From Benincasa hispida (lineage: Eukaryota > Streptophyta > Magnoliopsida > Cucurbitales > Cucurbitaceae), in NCBI RefSeq assembly GCF_009727055.1, contig NC_052358.1, forward strand, positions 45,613,354 through 45,677,353: a stretch of DNA of 64,000 bases, in the 5' to 3' direction. Below the pieces are notes generated by a model that had not been told where the DNA came from, did not search any database, and was given only the letters and a program-made list of their open reading frames with translations. This document shows, one piece after another, positions 61,167 to 64,000 of the stretch. The translations under genes and the position numbers were made by a program. Within the stretch, counting starts at the first letter, position 1. Each line of letters opens with the position of its first letter.

Positions 61167-62309
61167 CATCTTTATCCAAATATCTTATCTTATTTTACAA
61201 ATTAATACAACGTGTAACTCAACTTATTTTATTCTCATACTTAGTTTCAATATAAGTTACAATATCTTTTACATGAATGTTTTTTTAATACGTTTCTAAA
61301 ACTATTTTGCAAGCTAATAAAATATTTTTACATTTACTTTAATTCATTTCAATCTTACGTAGAGCCGTAGAGGACAACTTCAGAGGTTCCATTTTGCTCA
61401 CATTTTCCTCTTTTTGTTTTACTTTCTTCATCCTTCAATTTATGTTAAATTAGGATTGACAAAAATCTCCGTAATATCAAATTTTGAAGTGAAAAATCAC
61501 CAATTTGATCGAAAATGAGGGTAAATTGGAGATACAAATGGACGGGGACATCCCCAAATATATATATATATTAATATTATATATATATAAACAATAGTTA
61601 AGATACTATTTTTTTAAAATTTCATCTCATAATATAATTAATTTTAAATTTTTATTAATTTAAAATAAAAAGTCTAATATTTTTTAATTATTAATTTAAA
61701 AAATAAATAATAATTAAAAATATAGATATAAACAAAGAATTATTCCCTAAGAGGACCCGATCCCCGAATGGGATTCTCCAACCTCGATCCCGACTCTTCA
61801 AAATGAGAAATGAGACGGAGACCGAGATTACAAATCCCTATCACAGGAACAAGAATGAGAGTGCATCCCTGATCCTGCCCCACCCTGAATCAGTTACATT
61901 CTACTTTTACATTTTACCTTTCACTTATTAAGAAAGGATTGTTTGCAACTTGTGAATTCATCTTGCACTCCAATTTTCTAGCTAGATCATTTAGTTGGTC
62001 ATTTTGGAAAATTAATGCCGTGTACTTGGTCAAAAAAAAAAAAAGAGAAAAAAAAAAGACCGAATTTCTTTGGGGAAAAAACCAATTCCAACCAAGTTGA
62101 AGAGAAAACGAGCCGGTTTTCTTCAATTCGACCGGTTCCAGCCGTTCAGATCAGTTTTCCGACTACCTCTGCTTACCCCTAATGTAAGGGTAACATGAGG
62201 CTTATATTGAGTTGCAAAAAAAAATGTACAAAGGATTGAATATACTCAAATGTTTTGATGTTTTGTTGATTATTACTGTTCGAAAGAACACAAACAAAAT
62301 CAAGACACG
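61167..62309. other. AT-rich intergenic DNA, no supported gene
   Basis: Low complexity; a TA-rich run lies at 61556-61590 and A runs at 62030-62058. A short minus frame at 61914-62126 has no domain. Confidence 0.45.
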
Positions 62310-62545
62310 GTTCTCCTCAACTAAAGAAGATTGAAGAACTGAGATGTTGATGATCTATGTTATCAAAGCACTTTACAACATCTGACTCGATGATGAGTTT
62401 ATCAACCAGACCCAACGCTGAACGTAAGAAAGGAATAGGACCTCGACCTTTCTTAATCCCCTATCAGTCAGATTAAGGCAACAAAATCTCTTCAAAAACA
62501 ATATTCAATAACTGAATGAAGAGACCCATCTTGCACTCATCTTCT
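62310..62545 (-). pseudogene. Reverse-transcriptase-like fragment (group II intron maturase style)
   Basis: The minus strand around 62442-62310 reads GPIPFLRSALGLVDK then IIESDVVKCFDNIDHQHL, followed by a stop. D-x-x-K-C-F-D-x-I-x-H is the first catalytic block of RTs of group II intron/organellar maturase type, unlike copia or gypsy RT. Sequence just upstream (62540-62450) also reads in a compatible style but with stops. It is only a fragment; it could be a transferred piece of mitochondrial DNA or a relic of another RT. Confidence 0.4.
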
Positions 62546-62875
62546 TAGCAAAATGATTTGACAAAGTTCCGGCTAATAATATGCCAATAAAAAAACAAGG
62601 AGAAAATGGTAGTCTTGAGTGGCGTAAACCAAATTGAAATCAAGATTCATCAAGCAGGGTAATCGAAACAAGATTCACCACAAACAAGCAAGCAAGATTT
62701 TTCAACCAAGACACAACCAATGAGTTGAGCTTTCACAAACGTATACACTAAACATTCAATTCCATCTCAAGTTTCACAGAACTATTTCCACAAATTGAAA
62801 CGAAATTTACACAAACAAACAACAAAATCAATAAGAAACCACTTGTCCAAAACTCTAACACGGATGAAGATAGAC

Positions 62876-62990
62876 CTGCAAAATGAGGGAAGCGATCACG
62901 AGAACAGAGAGAGATCAGAGCAGAAAGAGTCGTTTGAAGATGCTGTACGGGTGAGGAAGATGAGCCTCCAGTAGAGAGAGGAACTTCCAA
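62876..62990 (-). CDS. Possible first exon or small gene of unknown function
   Basis: ATG at 62990 opens a frame MEVPLSTGGSSSSPVQHLQ with moderately non-AT codon use. A good donor (TTGCAG|GTCTATC) ends a 115-bp exon at 62876; without splicing the frame runs to 62748, giving 80 residues with a hydrophobic stretch. No family recognised and no downstream exon found, so this is weak. Confidence 0.25.
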
Positions 62991-63491
62991 CCAAGAGAAA
63001 AGAAATGAAATATAGGGACAAATTTGGTATTTCCACTACTGAAGAAGAAAATGAGGGTAAATTATAGAAGTGATTTCCAATCCATCACCCCAACAAAAAA
63101 TCACCTACCAACTAATACTTCACAAATCAAATTTAAATGATTTTAGATTTTTCTAAAATATCTTTTGTCCCTTTGCCAAATGTCATCATTTAAATAGCAA
63201 AGGCAATGACAAGTAATATTACCATGCCAATTTTTGGCATGGTCAATATTACTCCTGAACATACTCTTAGTGATTTAGCCAAAAGAGAAATCCTTGTTGG
63301 TTCCTATTGAACCATTTTTTTGTGCATAATCCACATGGTGTCACAAGTAAAAGAAGGTAACTTGCAAATGCTTGGGTATCCAGCGCTTAAATATCTATAT
63401 AATATTATACATATTCAATGATTGTTTTATCAAAAATATTTCTCCTAGCTCTACATATTCATGTTGCTAAGCATGAATATCCTCGCCTATG
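62991..63491. other. Intergenic DNA between two minus-strand candidates
   Basis: Should contain the 3' UTR of the right-hand gene. A short TTTGGCATGGT/ACCATGCCAA inverted repeat lies near 63220-63244. Nothing else seen. Confidence 0.4.
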
Positions 63492-63606
63492 CTAACTTGA
63501 GCTACTAGTACTTGTCTCCTTCGCGGCTGCCTCTTCGTCGAGCTTCTTTTTCCAGTATTCATCAAGAGGTGGCCCAAATATTGCTTTCCCAGAAACAACT
63601 CCAATG
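63492..63606 (-). CDS. Last exon of an unidentified minus-strand gene
   Basis: After a good acceptor (ATGTTGCAG) the minus strand reads IGVVSGKAIFGPPLDEYW then a Lys/Glu/Ala-rich tail (KKKLDEEAAAKE) and TSTSSSS before TAG at 63492-63494. The compact, charged, in-frame end looks like a genuine coding 3' exon. The phase requires two bases from the previous exon, which should lie near or beyond the right edge of the window. I do not recognise the family with confidence. Confidence 0.5.
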
Positions 63607-64000
63607 CTGCAACATTTATATTACAGTCTAATCAACTGCTCAAGTAATTTACCATTCAGAAACAATGTTCTACTTTTAACCCAAAACACATCGAGAGCTT
63701 AAAAATATTATGCCAAATTTCCAAGAATAAATCCAACTTCTGTTCTACTTAAATGGAACACAGGACTTATCACCAAACTGGAAAACAATATGAATTCATA
63801 AACTAATGCTACAACCTATAGAAAGTCAATTGTGATTCCGTGAACAGAAACTTTCTGTGTAAAAAGTATGCAAATAAAACTTTTCCTTGTTTTCCAGCCT
63901 TCATAAACAACTGCATTAACAAAACTTTGGTTCCTGATACATTGTACTTATATAAGTGAAGGAAACAATAAACCATACGTAGTCTAGGCTGAAGGAATTT

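Overview
The window is plant nuclear DNA, almost certainly from a eudicot. It has intron-split host genes of plant-only families (CYSTM/WIH, VQ), a plastid/mitochondrial-type EngB GTPase with a transit-like leader and a plant family-1 UDP-sugar glycosyltransferase. These sit in AT-rich intergenic DNA packed with Ty1-copia and Ty3-gypsy LTR retrotransposons, solo LTRs and foldback MITEs. The LTR style reminds me of Cucurbitaceae, but that is a guess and not something the sequence proves. All intron/exon models were read by eye from splice sites, reading frame and family motifs.

Layout. 1-1.55 kb: truncated minus-strand copia element (gag, zinc knuckle, start of pol, primer-binding site). 4.5-7.8 kb: three-exon CYSTM/WIH-like gene whose 2.8-kb second intron is filled with MITEs. 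8.82-17.30 kb: one complete minus-strand copia element with two ~1.95-kb LTRs, a perfect 5-bp target duplication (CTGGC) and a large gag deletion. 17.96-19.29 kb: LTR carrying an internal CGATCGTGTAAA repeat cluster. 21.0-21.7 kb: ~273-bp tandem repeat. 22.7-23.0 kb: small intronless VQ-motif gene with W-boxes upstream and a duplicated 3' end downstream. 24.5-28.9 kb: LTR plus primer-binding-site-like sequence and a non-coding internal region. 28.9-35.2 kb: solo gypsy-type LTR (TSD TTTAA) into which an internally deleted chromovirus has inserted. 36.1-37.9 kb: minus-strand solo LTR (TSD AAATT). 41.4-47.3 kb: two head-to-tail LTRs with no internal region, flanked by GGACA and interrupted by another solo LTR (TSD TATTA/CATTA). 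48.4-51.3 kb: four-exon EngB GTPase gene. 52.6-55.6 kb: minus-strand three-exon UGT73-like glucosyltransferase. 57.7-61.1 kb: an exceptional ~3.35-kb polypurine tract. 62-64 kb: reverse-transcriptase-like relic and a 3'-terminal exon of an unidentified minus-strand gene.

The host genes are unrelated in function and do not form a cluster. CYSTM proteins are small stress-associated membrane-tail proteins, VQ proteins are WRKY cofactors, EngB assists organellar ribosome assembly, and the UGT glucosylates a small molecule. What links the window is repeat history. At least eight LTR copies share one conserved core, and nested insertions dated by target duplications give a readable order of events. 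The most unusual single object is the polypurine tract.
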